From contig NC_133101.1 in the NCBI RefSeq assembly GCF_022965805.1, positions 8,841,069 through 8,905,068 of the forward strand: a stretch of DNA of 64,000 nt, read 5' to 3'. The DNA is from Primulina eburnea. Lineage: Eukaryota; Streptophyta; Magnoliopsida; Lamiales; Gesneriaceae. The position numbers and the translations under genes were made by a program. Below the pieces are notes generated by a model that saw only the letters and a program-made list of their open reading frames with translations, was not told where the DNA came from and made no database searches. Positions 1 through 8,356 of this stretch are shown here, in pieces (position 1 is the first letter of the stretch; every line of letters begins with the position of its first letter).

Positions 1-1393
1 AATGGTGATTAAGAAGGTTTAATGTGTAATTTTGATCGAGTCATGATCGGACGGACCGAAGATGGTTCGGAAGCACCGAAGAGTTTGGAAGGTCCGAAGT
101 GGGTTAGGTGGATCCGATCATGAGGTGTCAAGAGCAGCTGGACACGTGCAGGTTCGGACGGTCCGAAGTGTATGATCGGAGGATCCGATCATGAGCTGTC
201 AAGAGCCAATGGACACGTAGCGTTCGGACGTTCCGAAGTGTTGTTCGGAGGATCCGAACATGGCCTATAAATAGTGCTCGAATTCCTCATTTTGGTATTG
301 CCATTTCTTGAGATTGAATCTTTAGTGAGAAGTTTGGAAGGTTTCTAGGGTTAGTTGTTGGTCGAGCGATAGCCAAGAGCTGCCAGGAGTAGTAGCGTAG
401 CGGCGCCTGAGTTACGAGGCAATCGACATCAAAGGGCTGTCGACGGACGAAGGTAAACCCTAAACCTTTGGTAGTACTAGGGAGTGCTGGTTTTGCTAGT
501 CGAGCATGGTAGTATTGATTGAGTATGCTTTTGATGCGTAGGCTTGTGCTAGACCTGATTAGCGGTGTTGCGTAAGGCTAGGCTTGCTGTGATAGAGGTA
601 CGAAAGTACTATCCGAGATATCCTGGTTGAGTATACATTCTTATATGTGTTGCATGATTATGTGGTGCATTGATATATGTCATATGATGCATGCTATTAT
701 GTCACGTTTATTACTACACGTTGCATTTCATGTTGAGCCGTATTCTCCTTCGAGATAGCCTTTACTGTTGAGCTGTATCTCTTTCGAGATAAGCTATATC
801 TTGGGGCCGCTCAGCCTTGTCTTGTGGACGCATGGACACCGAGAGTACACAGTGGCCGACGGGTCGGGAGGGCTTCGGTGGTCCGGGACATTTTAGGTCC
901 ACGTCTGTCTTGTAGTGGATGCAGTGACCCAGAGGTTGGACCGCGCGGCACTATCCACTTGGCGCCTCTAGACTGAGCATTGTTGAGATCTTTTTGTGAC
1001 TCCTGTTTCTTGACTACCCCGGTATCATGATCATAGCATGTGCATTTCATATAGGTCTGTATACTCATACTTTTGTACTGGGCGTTCTTATCGCTCACGT
1101 CCTCGGTTTTGTTTATTCTTGGACACCCCATTCCCTCGGGGCAGGCCTCAGGTTGGACAGCTCAGGAGGAGCAGGAGGAGGACGTTGAGTAGCTGGTTGG
1201 TTTAGTTTATCGGTATTGTTTTGATTCGATATGGTTGTATTGGATATTTTATTTGGAGTTATTCTAGACTTCGATTGGGTTGTATAACCATTATTTTGTT
1301 GGCTTTTTCCGCTGTTATCTCTGATTATTGTTTATTAGGTTAATTGCATGCTTAGTTCTTGATTAGTAGGTGATTCTGGAACGGGTCACTACA
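1..1393 (+). mobile_element. 5' LTR (left end cut) of a Ty3-gypsy element
   Basis: This stretch repeats at 1764-3156 (offset 1763) with only three differences that I noticed, all C/T. Comparison with the second copy shows that the first 39 bases of the LTR lie outside the window. It ends in ...CACTACA, immediately followed by a tRNA-Met primer site. A TATA box (TATAAATAG, 266-274) lies downstream of a 71-bp direct duplication (about 111-253), each unit of which carries a near-palindrome around TTCGGAC/GTCCGAA. The 106-residue minus-strand frame inside (811-1131) is present identically in both LTRs and is not a gene. Confidence 0.93.
266..274 (+). promoter_or_regulatory. TATA box of the 5' LTR promoter
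   Basis: TATAAATAG stands just after the duplicated GC-rich block and ahead of the presumed R region. The same motif is at 2029-2037 in the 3' LTR. Its use as a promoter is inferred from its position. Confidence 0.6.
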
Positions 1394-1724
1394 TTTATGG
1401 TATCAGAGCATGCATGCGATTTTGGGATATAGATTCTGTTTTGGGATTTCCGTTGACCAATTTACTAGTTTCCCCATTCTATGTTGTAGCAATGGCCGAC
1501 CACTTTGGTGATGAGAGTAGTCAGGGAAGTGTAGGTCGTTGGGGTGACCAGGACGATCATAGACGTCATTCTTTCTGTTTCTACTCCGATGGGTCATTCG
1601 GTGTTAGCTAAGCGTCTAGTGATGGGTTGTCCTTTAGATTTTGAGGGTAATGATGTTGTTATTTTCGTTTTGTTCATTCTCTAAACTTGATTTCGAGGAC
1701 GAAATCGTTTTAAGGGGGGGAGAA
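1394..1724 (+). mobile_element. Deleted internal region of the gypsy element
   Basis: Only 331 bp separate the two LTRs. They hold a primer-binding site TGGTATCAGAGCA (1398-1410), the start of a gag frame (ATG at 1491, MADHFGDES...), a short remnant, then the last codons of pol, which read DFEDEIVLRGGE across the polypurine tract (about 1711-1724). That C-terminal motif is typical of Tekay/Del-type chromoviruses. Gag-pol is otherwise absent, so the element is non-autonomous. Its LTRs are nearly identical, so it was probably mobilised recently in trans, or was deleted after insertion. Confidence 0.85.
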
Positions 1725-3156
1725 TGTAGTAGCCCGAATTCCAAATTGGGTAATTAACGGAGTAATGGTGATTAAGAAGGTTTAATGTGTAATTTTGATC
1801 GAGTCATGATCGGACGGACCGAAGATGGTTCGGAAGCACCGAAGAGTTCGGAAGGTCCGAAGTGGGTTAGGTGGATCCGATCATGAGGTGTCAAGAGCAG
1901 CTGGACACGTGCAGGTTCGGACGGTCCGAAGTGTATGATCGGAGGATCCGATCATGAGCTGTCAAGAGCCAATGGACACGTAGCGTTCGGACGTTCCGAA
2001 GTGTTGTTCGGAGGATCCGAACATGGCCTATAAATAGTGCTCGAATTCCTCATTTTGGTATTGCCATTTCTTGAGATTGAATCTTTAGTGAGAAGTTTGG
2101 AAGGTTTCTAGGGTTAGTTGTTGGTCGAGCGATAGCCAAGAGCTGCCAGGAGTAGTAGCGTAGCGGCGCCTGAGTTACGAGGCAATCGACATCAAAGGGC
2201 TGTCGACGGACGAAGGTAAACCCTAAACCTTTGGTAGTACTAGGGAGTGCTGGTTTTGCTAGTCGAGCATGGTAGTATTGATTGAGTATGCTTTTGATGC
2301 GTAGGCTTGTGCTAGACCTGATTAGCGGTGTTGCGTAAGGCTAGGCTTGCTGTGATAGAGGTACGAAAGTACTATCCGAGATATCCTGGTTGAGTATACA
2401 TTCTTATATGTGTTGCATGATTATGTGGTGCATTGATATATGTCATATGATGCATGCTATTATGTCACGTTTATTACTACACGTTGCATTTCATGTTGAG
2501 CCGTATTCTCCTTCGAGATAGCCTTTACTGTTGAGCTGTATCTCTTTCGAGATAAGCTATATCTTGGGGCCGCTCAGCCCTGTCTTGTGGACGCATGGAC
2601 ACCGAGAGTACACAGTGGCCGACGGGTCGGGAGGGCTTCGGTGGTCCGGGACATTTTAGGTCCACGTCTGTCTTGTAGTGGATGCAGTGACCCAGAGGTT
2701 GGACCGCGCGGCACTATCCACTTGGCGCCTCTAGACTGAGCATTGTTGAGATCCTTTTGTGACTCCTGTTTCTTGACTACCCCGGTATCATGATCATAGC
2801 ATGTGCATTTCATATAGGTCTGTATACTCATACTTTTGTACTGGGCGTTCTTATCGCTCACGTCCTCGGTTTTGTTTATTCTTGGACACCCCATTCCCTC
2901 GGGGCAGGCCTCAGGTTGGACAGCTCAGGAGGAGCAGGAGGAGGACGTTGAGTAGCTGGTTGGTTTAGTTTATCGGTATTGTTTTGATTCGATATGGTTG
3001 TATTGGATATTTTATTTGGAGTTATTCTAGACTTCGATTGGGTTGTATAACCATTATTTTGTTGGCTTTTTCCGCTGTTATCTCTGATTATTGTTTATTA
3101 GGTTAATTGCATGCTTAGTTCTTGATTAGTAGGTGATTCTGGAACGGGTCACTACA
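1725..3156 (+). mobile_element. 3' LTR of the Ty3-gypsy element (complete, 1432 bp)
   Basis: Starts TGTAGT after the polypurine tract and ends ACTACA, giving 6-bp inverted ends. TATA box at 2029-2037. Immediately downstream the sequence enters the protease frame of an endogenous pararetrovirus, so the element inserted into that virus copy. The target-site duplication would start at 3157 (CTATA...); its partner lies left of the window. Confidence 0.93.
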
Positions 3157-3736
3157 CTATATCTTCTGGTTGGAGTTCCTTATCTGCTCTTAACTGGAGC
3201 ATTGTTTCTCCAAACCGTCTTGAATCCTTCATTTTTGGGTTCAGAAGTTTTCCTGAATCACCACGCTTGCTGCGAAACTGGATTGGCAATTTTCTGTAAA
3301 ATGCCTCCCTAAGTCTCTGGACTATGATTTTGTGGGCACATGGTGTTGTGAACACTAATCTTCTAGTCTCATTTTCTTGTGTATAGGACTTGAACATTTG
3401 TAGGAAATTATTTCCTAACAATATGTCAGCTCCTGTATCATGAAAATAAATTGGTGGTGTCTTTACCTTGTACCAAGGTGTTTGTCCAGCACCGCCAATC
3501 ATGATTTCAGTCATCTTAATCCCTTTACATAAGATTAAGATTCTTCTGGAAAAATCTCTTCCAGCAATCTTGGGTAACTCTTCTTCCAAATTATTTGGAA
3601 AAACTCCTCGTTTTGCTGTACATATTCCAGCACCTGAATCAATATATGCAGCAAAGTATTCTGCCTTATATTGTTCATACAACATTCCTACTGGAATGTA
3701 TATGGAGAATGGACTTGTGGTCATTGGATTTTCCAC
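3152..3736 (-). CDS. Retropepsin-like aspartic protease, N-terminal part of viral pol (EVE)
   Basis: A 194-residue frame beginning 16 bases inside the end of the movement-protein frame. It has the catalytic motif DSGA at about residues 33-36 within YIDSGAG, and the matching flap-side motif ILLGNNFL near residues 103-110, as expected of a pararetroviral protease that matures the polyprotein. It is followed by a basic linker and is then cut by the LTR insertion: the last residues and stop codon come from LTR sequence. In caulimovirids this frame normally continues into reverse transcriptase and RNase H, which are absent here. No internal stops. Description only; the broken end is a genuine insertion breakpoint. 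Confidence 0.8.
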   Translation of the reverse strand: MENPMTTSPFSIYIPVGMLYEQYKAEYFAAYIDSGAGICTAKRGVFPNNLEEELPKIAGRDFSRRILILCKGIKMTEIMIGGAGQTPWYKVKTPPIYFHDTGADILLGNNFLQMFKSYTQENETRRLVFTTPCAHKIIVQRLREAFYRKLPIQFRSKRGDSGKLLNPKMKDSRRFGETMLQLRADKELQPEDIV

Positions 3737-4956
3737 ATTTTATCTTCTGCCATAAACTCCATTCCATACTCTAGACGTTTCCAAGGTTTATGTTCCTCGA
3801 GAAACTCTAGCCCAAGAATCAATCGTTCTGATTCTTTTCCTGGAATTCCTTGAATATGAACCTCCAATTCTCCGATATTAATCAGTCCTTGGTAAGTTCC
3901 TATCATCGGTTGTTCTAAATGGTATATTGAATTACAAGGAAATTGATTCCTTTGTTTTGTAATATCAAATACTATTTCTACTTCCTTCCAACCTTCTGGG
4001 CATCTGAGCTTTCCTATTGTAGAAAAACTTTTCAACTCCTGTTGGGTTTTTATGACAGGCTTTTTATCCCATCTGTAACTTGTAATTCTATCTCCTTGAA
4101 AAGATAGTCTTCTTGGTTCCAGTCTAAGACTTTGATTTCTCTGTAGAATCGGTTTGTCTTGGATCTGGATATCTGTTTCCTGTATTAAAGGAAACTCAAT
4201 TCTTTCTGGATAAATTGCCTGCGCAACTTTTCCAAATATCTCAGGTATTTCAATAAACTCGTTTCTAATAAACAATTCAGAATGATGTGTATTAGATAGA
4301 GCATATGAAATCTGATAGGTAATAGAATATGGTCTATTGCCTTCTTTCATCAACCTTTTTTCCTTGAAGTTCTGATGTAATGTCAAGGCTCGGCTGAAAT
4401 CTCGATCTGCCAGGTTGTAGGCTATCCTTGGATAGATTACTCCTACAATTTTTCCTGCACAGAGGTTTCCTGAGATTGTTCCCAGTACTGAATCTTGTAG
4501 ATTCCCCATTCTTTTATCGCATATGGCGATATCAATTGGTGAATCTATCCCTTCTTTGAAAGTAGCCTTTATCATAATCTGGATTGCTCCTATATGAATC
4601 CAGGACATAGTCCTTGCTACTTCTATCTTGAGTTTTTGTAATTCCTCCTTTATTTCTTCGGAAGGAATTAACTGCATCTCCATTCTATTTCCTGTAAGTT
4701 CCATTGGGATTGCCATTTCCCTTCTAGAAACTTTATAGATTAGATGATGCTTTCTGTTTCTTAGGCCAAGACTTCCTAAGAACTTTTCTACCTGTCCTGC
4801 AGAGAAACCTTGATATCTCTGTAGACTCGGATTTTCTCTCATGATTCTTTGAACCATGTTATGAGATATTGTTGTCTGGCTAAAAAACCCAGACAAATCT
4901 TCATGTGTTTCGTGTCGAAACACCTCGTCTTCAGTCAGATTCCGATTCTGTTCCAT
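3721..4956 (-). CDS. 30K-superfamily movement protein (EVE)
   Basis: A 411-residue open frame. The central part (about residues 115-230) has the pattern of caulimovirid movement proteins: SWIHIGAIQI..., then GTISGNLCAG..., then ALSNTHHSELF. These proteins form tubules through plasmodesmata. The C-terminal third is a long extension ending near ILGLEFLEEH, which resembles the second half of a retropepsin fold; this may be an inactive protease-like domain, and no catalytic D-S/T-G triad is visible in it. The start overlaps the end of the capsid frame by 26 bases and the end overlaps the protease frame by 16 bases, a compact viral layout. Intact, without stops. Confidence 0.78.
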   Translation of the reverse strand: MEQNRNLTEDEVFRHETHEDLSGFFSQTTISHNMVQRIMRENPSLQRYQGFSAGQVEKFLGSLGLRNRKHHLIYKVSRREMAIPMELTGNRMEMQLIPSEEIKEELQKLKIEVARTMSWIHIGAIQIMIKATFKEGIDSPIDIAICDKRMGNLQDSVLGTISGNLCAGKIVGVIYPRIAYNLADRDFSRALTLHQNFKEKRLMKEGNRPYSITYQISYALSNTHHSELFIRNEFIEIPEIFGKVAQAIYPERIEFPLIQETDIQIQDKPILQRNQSLRLEPRRLSFQGDRITSYRWDKKPVIKTQQELKSFSTIGKLRCPEGWKEVEIVFDITKQRNQFPCNSIYHLEQPMIGTYQGLINIGELEVHIQGIPGKESERLILGLEFLEEHKPWKRLEYGMEFMAEDKMWKIQ

Positions 4957-6373
4957 CAGATTCTTCCTGACTTAAGACTTCCTCTTCTTCATATATACTC
5001 TCATCTGAGGCAATGTCCTCAAATTGGTATACTTGAATGAGATCTTGGTAATAAACTGCTTCTTCAATATCCGGAGTAGGATCAAAACGTTTAATACCTC
5101 TTTTCTCATTTTCTGGACAGTTGGTCGAGATATGACCTCTTGCTCCACATGTCCAGCAATTACAATCCTTGAAACTTTCATTGGCTCTAGTATGAGCTCT
5201 CCTGAAAGTTTTCTTTGTAGGTGTTCTTCCTGTGCTTCGAGATGAACTTGATGCCTGGGATGGTATCCTACTTCTCGATGGTCCGCTTCTTTGTCCAGAT
5301 TTATAAGATCTGGCTTTCTGTCTAGACCATACGGTTCTTGGTTTCCAAGAACTTCTTCCACTTCGTGCATAAGGATGAGTCCTAGAACTTTTCCTTTTAT
5401 GTCTCTGTGGTTTACTTCCAATAATTGTTGGAAGATCATTTTCCTTACAACACAAAGGAGTTCTTTTGTTGATACTCCTTAGTCGTTTGTAATTCTTTTG
5501 TAATGCTGCCATGTGACACCATTCTGCTAATTTTCCTTTAAGGAAAGAGGCTCTTCTTGCCAATGTATCTGGATTACCAGGTACGTATTCCCCTATGAGC
5601 ATTTCTCTCCACGGGCTTGGCATTTTTGCGAAGAAAAGCTGCATAGCTATATCTTCTTCGACTCCTGAATTCCATCTATATTTGGTGAATAACATAATGT
5701 ATTCATCTACCAAACATATATCATGTAATTCAAGACTATGCAGAGCTTGAGTATATTTTTTCTTCTTCTCTGTATTTTGACTGTTGAAATAGTCTACCCC
5801 TATAAAGTGTGCTTTGAATAGGGTAGCCATCTTTCCAGCGATCTCACTAAGAGATTCTCCAACTAGGACTGACTCTTTCATGTCTGCTGAAGTCATGTCC
5901 CAAGCAATTTTTACTGATCCCATAAGACTCATTTCCAAAAGTTTAATGAATCCTTCTTTGTTGAGATCAAGTGTTCCTGCTGCAATTCTCATAGCAGATG
6001 TCCAATCGTCTATGAGATCTTCTCTGTTTTTGAAATCTAATACATCAAGGTTAAGCATAACCCCGTAAGGATGTATAGGATCTAAAACAGTTTTCCCATA
6101 GGGTGTTTGGTGCAAAGGGATTTGAGTTCTCCTTGCCCTTGTTCCCGCTGGGTGTGATCCTCCACCAGTATGGAAATCAGTCTGAGATTCTCTCATATTT
6201 ATATTATGAGATCCCATACTTTCCCTTGGTGGTTCCTGGGAAGATGACCAGGTTATTGCAGGTGGTGTTTCACCTACTGCTGTATTCATCTTTAGATCTA
6301 CTACTTTGAGATTTGCGAAAGATTCCGCAAGCTCTTGTAGATCCTCCAAACCAATCCTTTCTAAAGTTGTCAT
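4931..6373 (-). CDS. Coat protein with CCHC zinc knuckle (EVE)
   Basis: A 480-residue open frame. The middle (about residues 100-300) is the folded capsid region. It is followed by a long basic Arg/Ser/Lys-rich stretch, then a zinc knuckle of the caulimovirid capsid type (CNCWTCGARGH...NCP, about residues 405-420), and finally a strongly acidic tail (SIYEEEEVLSQEESDG). A basic domain, knuckle and acidic end are the usual arrangement of this family's capsid protein, which packages the genomic DNA. The ATG is fused to the stop of the preceding frame (TGATG), which suggests coupled initiation. No frameshift or stop. Confidence 0.82.
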   Translation of the reverse strand: MTTLERIGLEDLQELAESFANLKVVDLKMNTAVGETPPAITWSSSQEPPRESMGSHNINMRESQTDFHTGGGSHPAGTRARRTQIPLHQTPYGKTVLDPIHPYGVMLNLDVLDFKNREDLIDDWTSAMRIAAGTLDLNKEGFIKLLEMSLMGSVKIAWDMTSADMKESVLVGESLSEIAGKMATLFKAHFIGVDYFNSQNTEKKKKYTQALHSLELHDICLVDEYIMLFTKYRWNSGVEEDIAMQLFFAKMPSPWREMLIGEYVPGNPDTLARRASFLKGKLAEWCHMAALQKNYKRLRSINKRTPLCCKENDLPTIIGSKPQRHKRKSSRTHPYARSGRSSWKPRTVWSRQKARSYKSGQRSGPSRSRIPSQASSSSRSTGRTPTKKTFRRAHTRANESFKDCNCWTCGARGHISTNCPENEKRGIKRFDPTPDIEEAVYYQDLIQVYQFEDIASDESIYEEEEVLSQEESDGTESESD

Positions 6374-6744
6374 CAGATCAATTTCTTTTCTGAGACAGAT
6401 TTGATTAGATTGATCATCTTTTCTTCTTCAGTTAAAGGTTTTGACACCACTCTGGCCTTCCCTTGTTGATGTAACAAAGGTTCGGTACCAAAGGATGGTG
6501 GTAACCAGCCTCCTGAAGTTCTTCTACTAGAACTTGGTTGTTGTTCTAGTTTCTGTATTCTTGTTTGAATATCCTTTAAGATCTCAAGAATTTCTTCTTG
6601 TTTCTCTAGGACCTTTTCAATCCTTTGAGGTACATAATATAGCATATTGCCATAATTTTGTACCGTTTTCTGTATTTCTCTAAGATCCAGAGAGAGCTTA
6701 GAGGAGTCTGGTACTATCTCCAGAAATTTATTATTCTGAATCAT
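6373..6744 (-). CDS. Coiled-coil, virion-associated-like protein (EVE)
   Basis: A 123-residue frame. The middle is a strong heptad stretch (VLEKQEEILEILKDIQTRIQ), followed by a Ser/Pro-rich linker and a short charged C-terminus. A coiled coil plus a DNA-binding tail is the plan of the caulimovirid virion-associated protein and of badnavirus ORF2, which makes that role likely; sequence identity is not demonstrated. Its stop overlaps the start of the coat-protein frame. Confidence 0.6.
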   Translation of the reverse strand: MIQNNKFLEIVPDSSKLSLDLREIQKTVQNYGNMLYYVPQRIEKVLEKQEEILEILKDIQTRIQKLEQQPSSSRRTSGGWLPPSFGTEPLLHQQGKARVVSKPLTEEEKMINLIKSVSEKKLI

Positions 6745-6791
6745 AAATTTTTACCTGAGGGTGCTGTTGCTTCCCTTCGTAGATCTTCTGT

Positions 6792-6989
6792 TTATACAGA
6801 TCCATTGTTCTCTGAAGAATTTCTTCTGAGTAGATTTTGAAGTATGTTTTTACGGTTCTTTAAACCTTGTAAACGCATACCTTTCGTTCTGAGTTCAGTG
6901 AAGCATGTACTTCGCTGTAATTCTTGTTCTAATTGAATTATTTCTAGGGAAATAAGTTCAATTTCGAGCTGGATGGTAGTCCCTGGCAT
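6792..6989 (-). CDS. Small open frame of the EVE, unknown function
   Basis: A 65-residue frame whose ATG follows the stop of the upstream 81-residue frame in the arrangement TAAATATG. It is predicted to be helical (LEIELISLEIIQLEQEL). The position matches the short leading proteins of badna- and tungro-type viruses, but I recognise no homologue. It could also be one protein with its neighbour, produced by reinitiation. Confidence 0.45.
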   Translation of the reverse strand: MPGTTIQLEIELISLEIIQLEQELQRSTCFTELRTKGMRLQGLKNRKNILQNLLRRNSSENNGSV

Positions 6990-6991
6990 AT

Positions 6992-7237
6992 TTAACAGAT
7001 CATTGAAGATCTGGTCTTTTCGGCCTGTAAGAGTCTACCTTTTGTGTATGCAAGGTTTTGCAAACACTGCTGTCTTTCATCAGGAGATAAATTTCCTTTG
7101 TTCTCCTGTTTCTGATATCTAACAATAGTTAGATAAACTTGTGTATATTCCAAAATATTGGAATAGTTCTTGTAAATTATTCTCCTCGAACTAAAGTTCG
7201 GATTCATAATTTTTTCGAAATTCTCCTTCTCATACAT
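6992..7237 (-). CDS. First small open frame of the EVE, unknown function
   Basis: An 81-residue frame about 45 bases downstream of the primer-binding site, so it is the first frame of the viral transcript. It is rich in Asn, Tyr and Gln. I do not recognise it. Its close coupling to the next frame (two bases between stop and ATG) argues that it belongs to the same polycistronic unit. Confidence 0.45.
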   Translation of the reverse strand: MYEKENFEKIMNPNFSSRRIIYKNYSNILEYTQVYLTIVRYQKQENKGNLSPDERQQCLQNLAYTKGRLLQAEKTRSSMIC

Positions 7238-7282
7238 TTAATTACTAGTAATAATAAAATTTTTGTGTTTGAAATAAATTAA

Positions 7283-7298
7283 CCATGCTCTGATACCA
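7283..7298 (-). other. tRNA-Met primer-binding site of the EVE
   Basis: The minus strand reads TGGTATCAGAGCATGG, matching the initiator tRNA-Met primer site used by caulimovirids for minus-strand synthesis. It sits just upstream of the viral frames, with no LTR beside it, so it belongs to the pararetrovirus and not to the neighbouring copia element. Confidence 0.75.
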
Positions 7299-7310
7299 TT
7301 TTGTGAAGCG

Positions 7311-7826
7311 CGGAGGATCAATTAAAGAAAATAGGGAATAAGGGTAGTTTTGTCAATTCTATAGGTTTAAGGAGTTAAAAGAGAGTTTTTGATGGCTAGG
7401 GAGTTAGGAACAAGTTAAGTTTGGGTTTAGGGATTTAGGAGCAATTTCCCCTTATTATAACCTCATTGTGATTTTAGTCCGCGAAGTTTCGATTTTTGCA
7501 CTTTCAGTCCGATTTGGTCATAAAATTTTTAAGTCATTGGAAATTGATTATTCGACATCTGAATTTAAGTACTTGAAATAAAATTAGGGATCTTTTAAAA
7601 TTATCTACATGGACCCCAAATATTGTCCACCTATTCAACTTTCAAAAATAAAAATAAAAAACCACATAATAAAATTTTCAACTTTGGATGGAAAAAGATA
7701 TGTAATTTCCACCGGTTACAGTCGGTCAACCTCCCAAAAATATCCTATTTGTGTTCGCTGTCACACGAAGATACAAGACACAAGAAGAAGGGTAGCGAAA
7801 TTAGTACAAATGGCTCATAGATTTAA
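7311..7826. other. Non-genic spacer between EVE and copia element
   Basis: AT-rich sequence without a convincing frame. The first 150 bases could be viral or host; I see no boundary signal. Confidence 0.5.
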
Positions 7827-8008
7827 AGCAAAAATTTGTGTGAGACGGTCTCACGGGTCGATTTTGTGAGACGGATCTCTTATTTGAGTCATCCATGAAA
7901 AAGTATAATTTTTTATGCTAAGAGTATTATTTTTTATTGTGAATATGGGTAGGATTGACTCGTCTCACAGATTAGTATCCGTGAGATGATCTCATATGAG
8001 ACTCACTC
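7827..8008 (+). mobile_element. 182-bp MITE-like repeat, copy 1 (9-bp TSD)
   Basis: First copy of the commonest repeat of the window. It is flanked by a perfect 9-bp duplication TAGATTTAA (7818-7826 and 8009-8017). Both ends carry a GTGAGACGGTCTCAC-type palindrome about 12-16 bases in from the tip, while the outermost bases (GGCAAAAAC on one side, GAGTGAGTC read inward on the other) do not pair. The core is AT-rich, with no coding capacity. The 9-bp duplication points to the Mutator superfamily. Confidence 0.85.
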
Positions 8009-8159
8009 TAGATTTAATGTCATATAGGAAAACAGTGTCAAATAATAAATTTTCGGCGACCTAAAATTTGGATTGAATGCTTAAAAGCTGAAGATTTTAA
8101 ATAAATCCGTAATAATAAATTCATTTGTTTGTTTTGGTAAATCAATTTGACGATGTAAT

Positions 8160-8347
8160 TATTACAGAGGCGAGCATGTATTGAATGGAAAAAGAGTTAT
8201 GTTCTTCATTATTGAATTGGTAAAAAAATGATAGTATGTACATCATCTATGTTTATACATGCGTAAGTAATTGAGTAAGTTTGACTAACTATCTAACCAA
8301 CTATAACTAACTAATAACCGAGCTAACTAACTGTTGTTAGTCTGATA
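8160..8347 (-). repeat. 3' LTR of the copia element
   Basis: 188 bp, repeated at 12911-13093. Preceded on the minus strand by the polypurine tract at 8348-8356; the pol stop codon (8357-8359) touches the tract. Confidence 0.95.
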
Positions 8348-8356
8348 TCCCCCCCG

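Larger units (their letters stand above)
3157..7310 (-). mobile_element. Endogenous caulimovirid (pararetrovirus), partial
   Basis: Reading leftwards on the minus strand: a primer site near 7290, then six consecutive open frames (81, 65, 123, 480, 411 and 194 residues) that abut or overlap by a few bases. Capsid zinc knuckle, 30K-type movement protein and retropepsin are recognisable. The reverse transcriptase and RNase H are missing; they may lie beyond the left window edge on the other side of the inserted gypsy element. Capsid, then movement protein, then protease is the order I recall for cavemovirus- or solendovirus-like genomes, but the three small leading frames recall badna/tungro-type viruses. 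Genus not assignable from sequence alone. Confidence 0.85.

Noticed and set aside
811..1131. 106-residue minus-strand frame, present again at 2574-2894
   Set aside because: It lies wholly inside the LTR, antisense to the element. Its duplication reflects only the two LTRs.
7283..7298. Primer-binding site as part of the copia element
   Set aside because: The copia element has its own primer site at 12899-12910 and borders at 8160 and 13093. This site directly precedes the viral frames.
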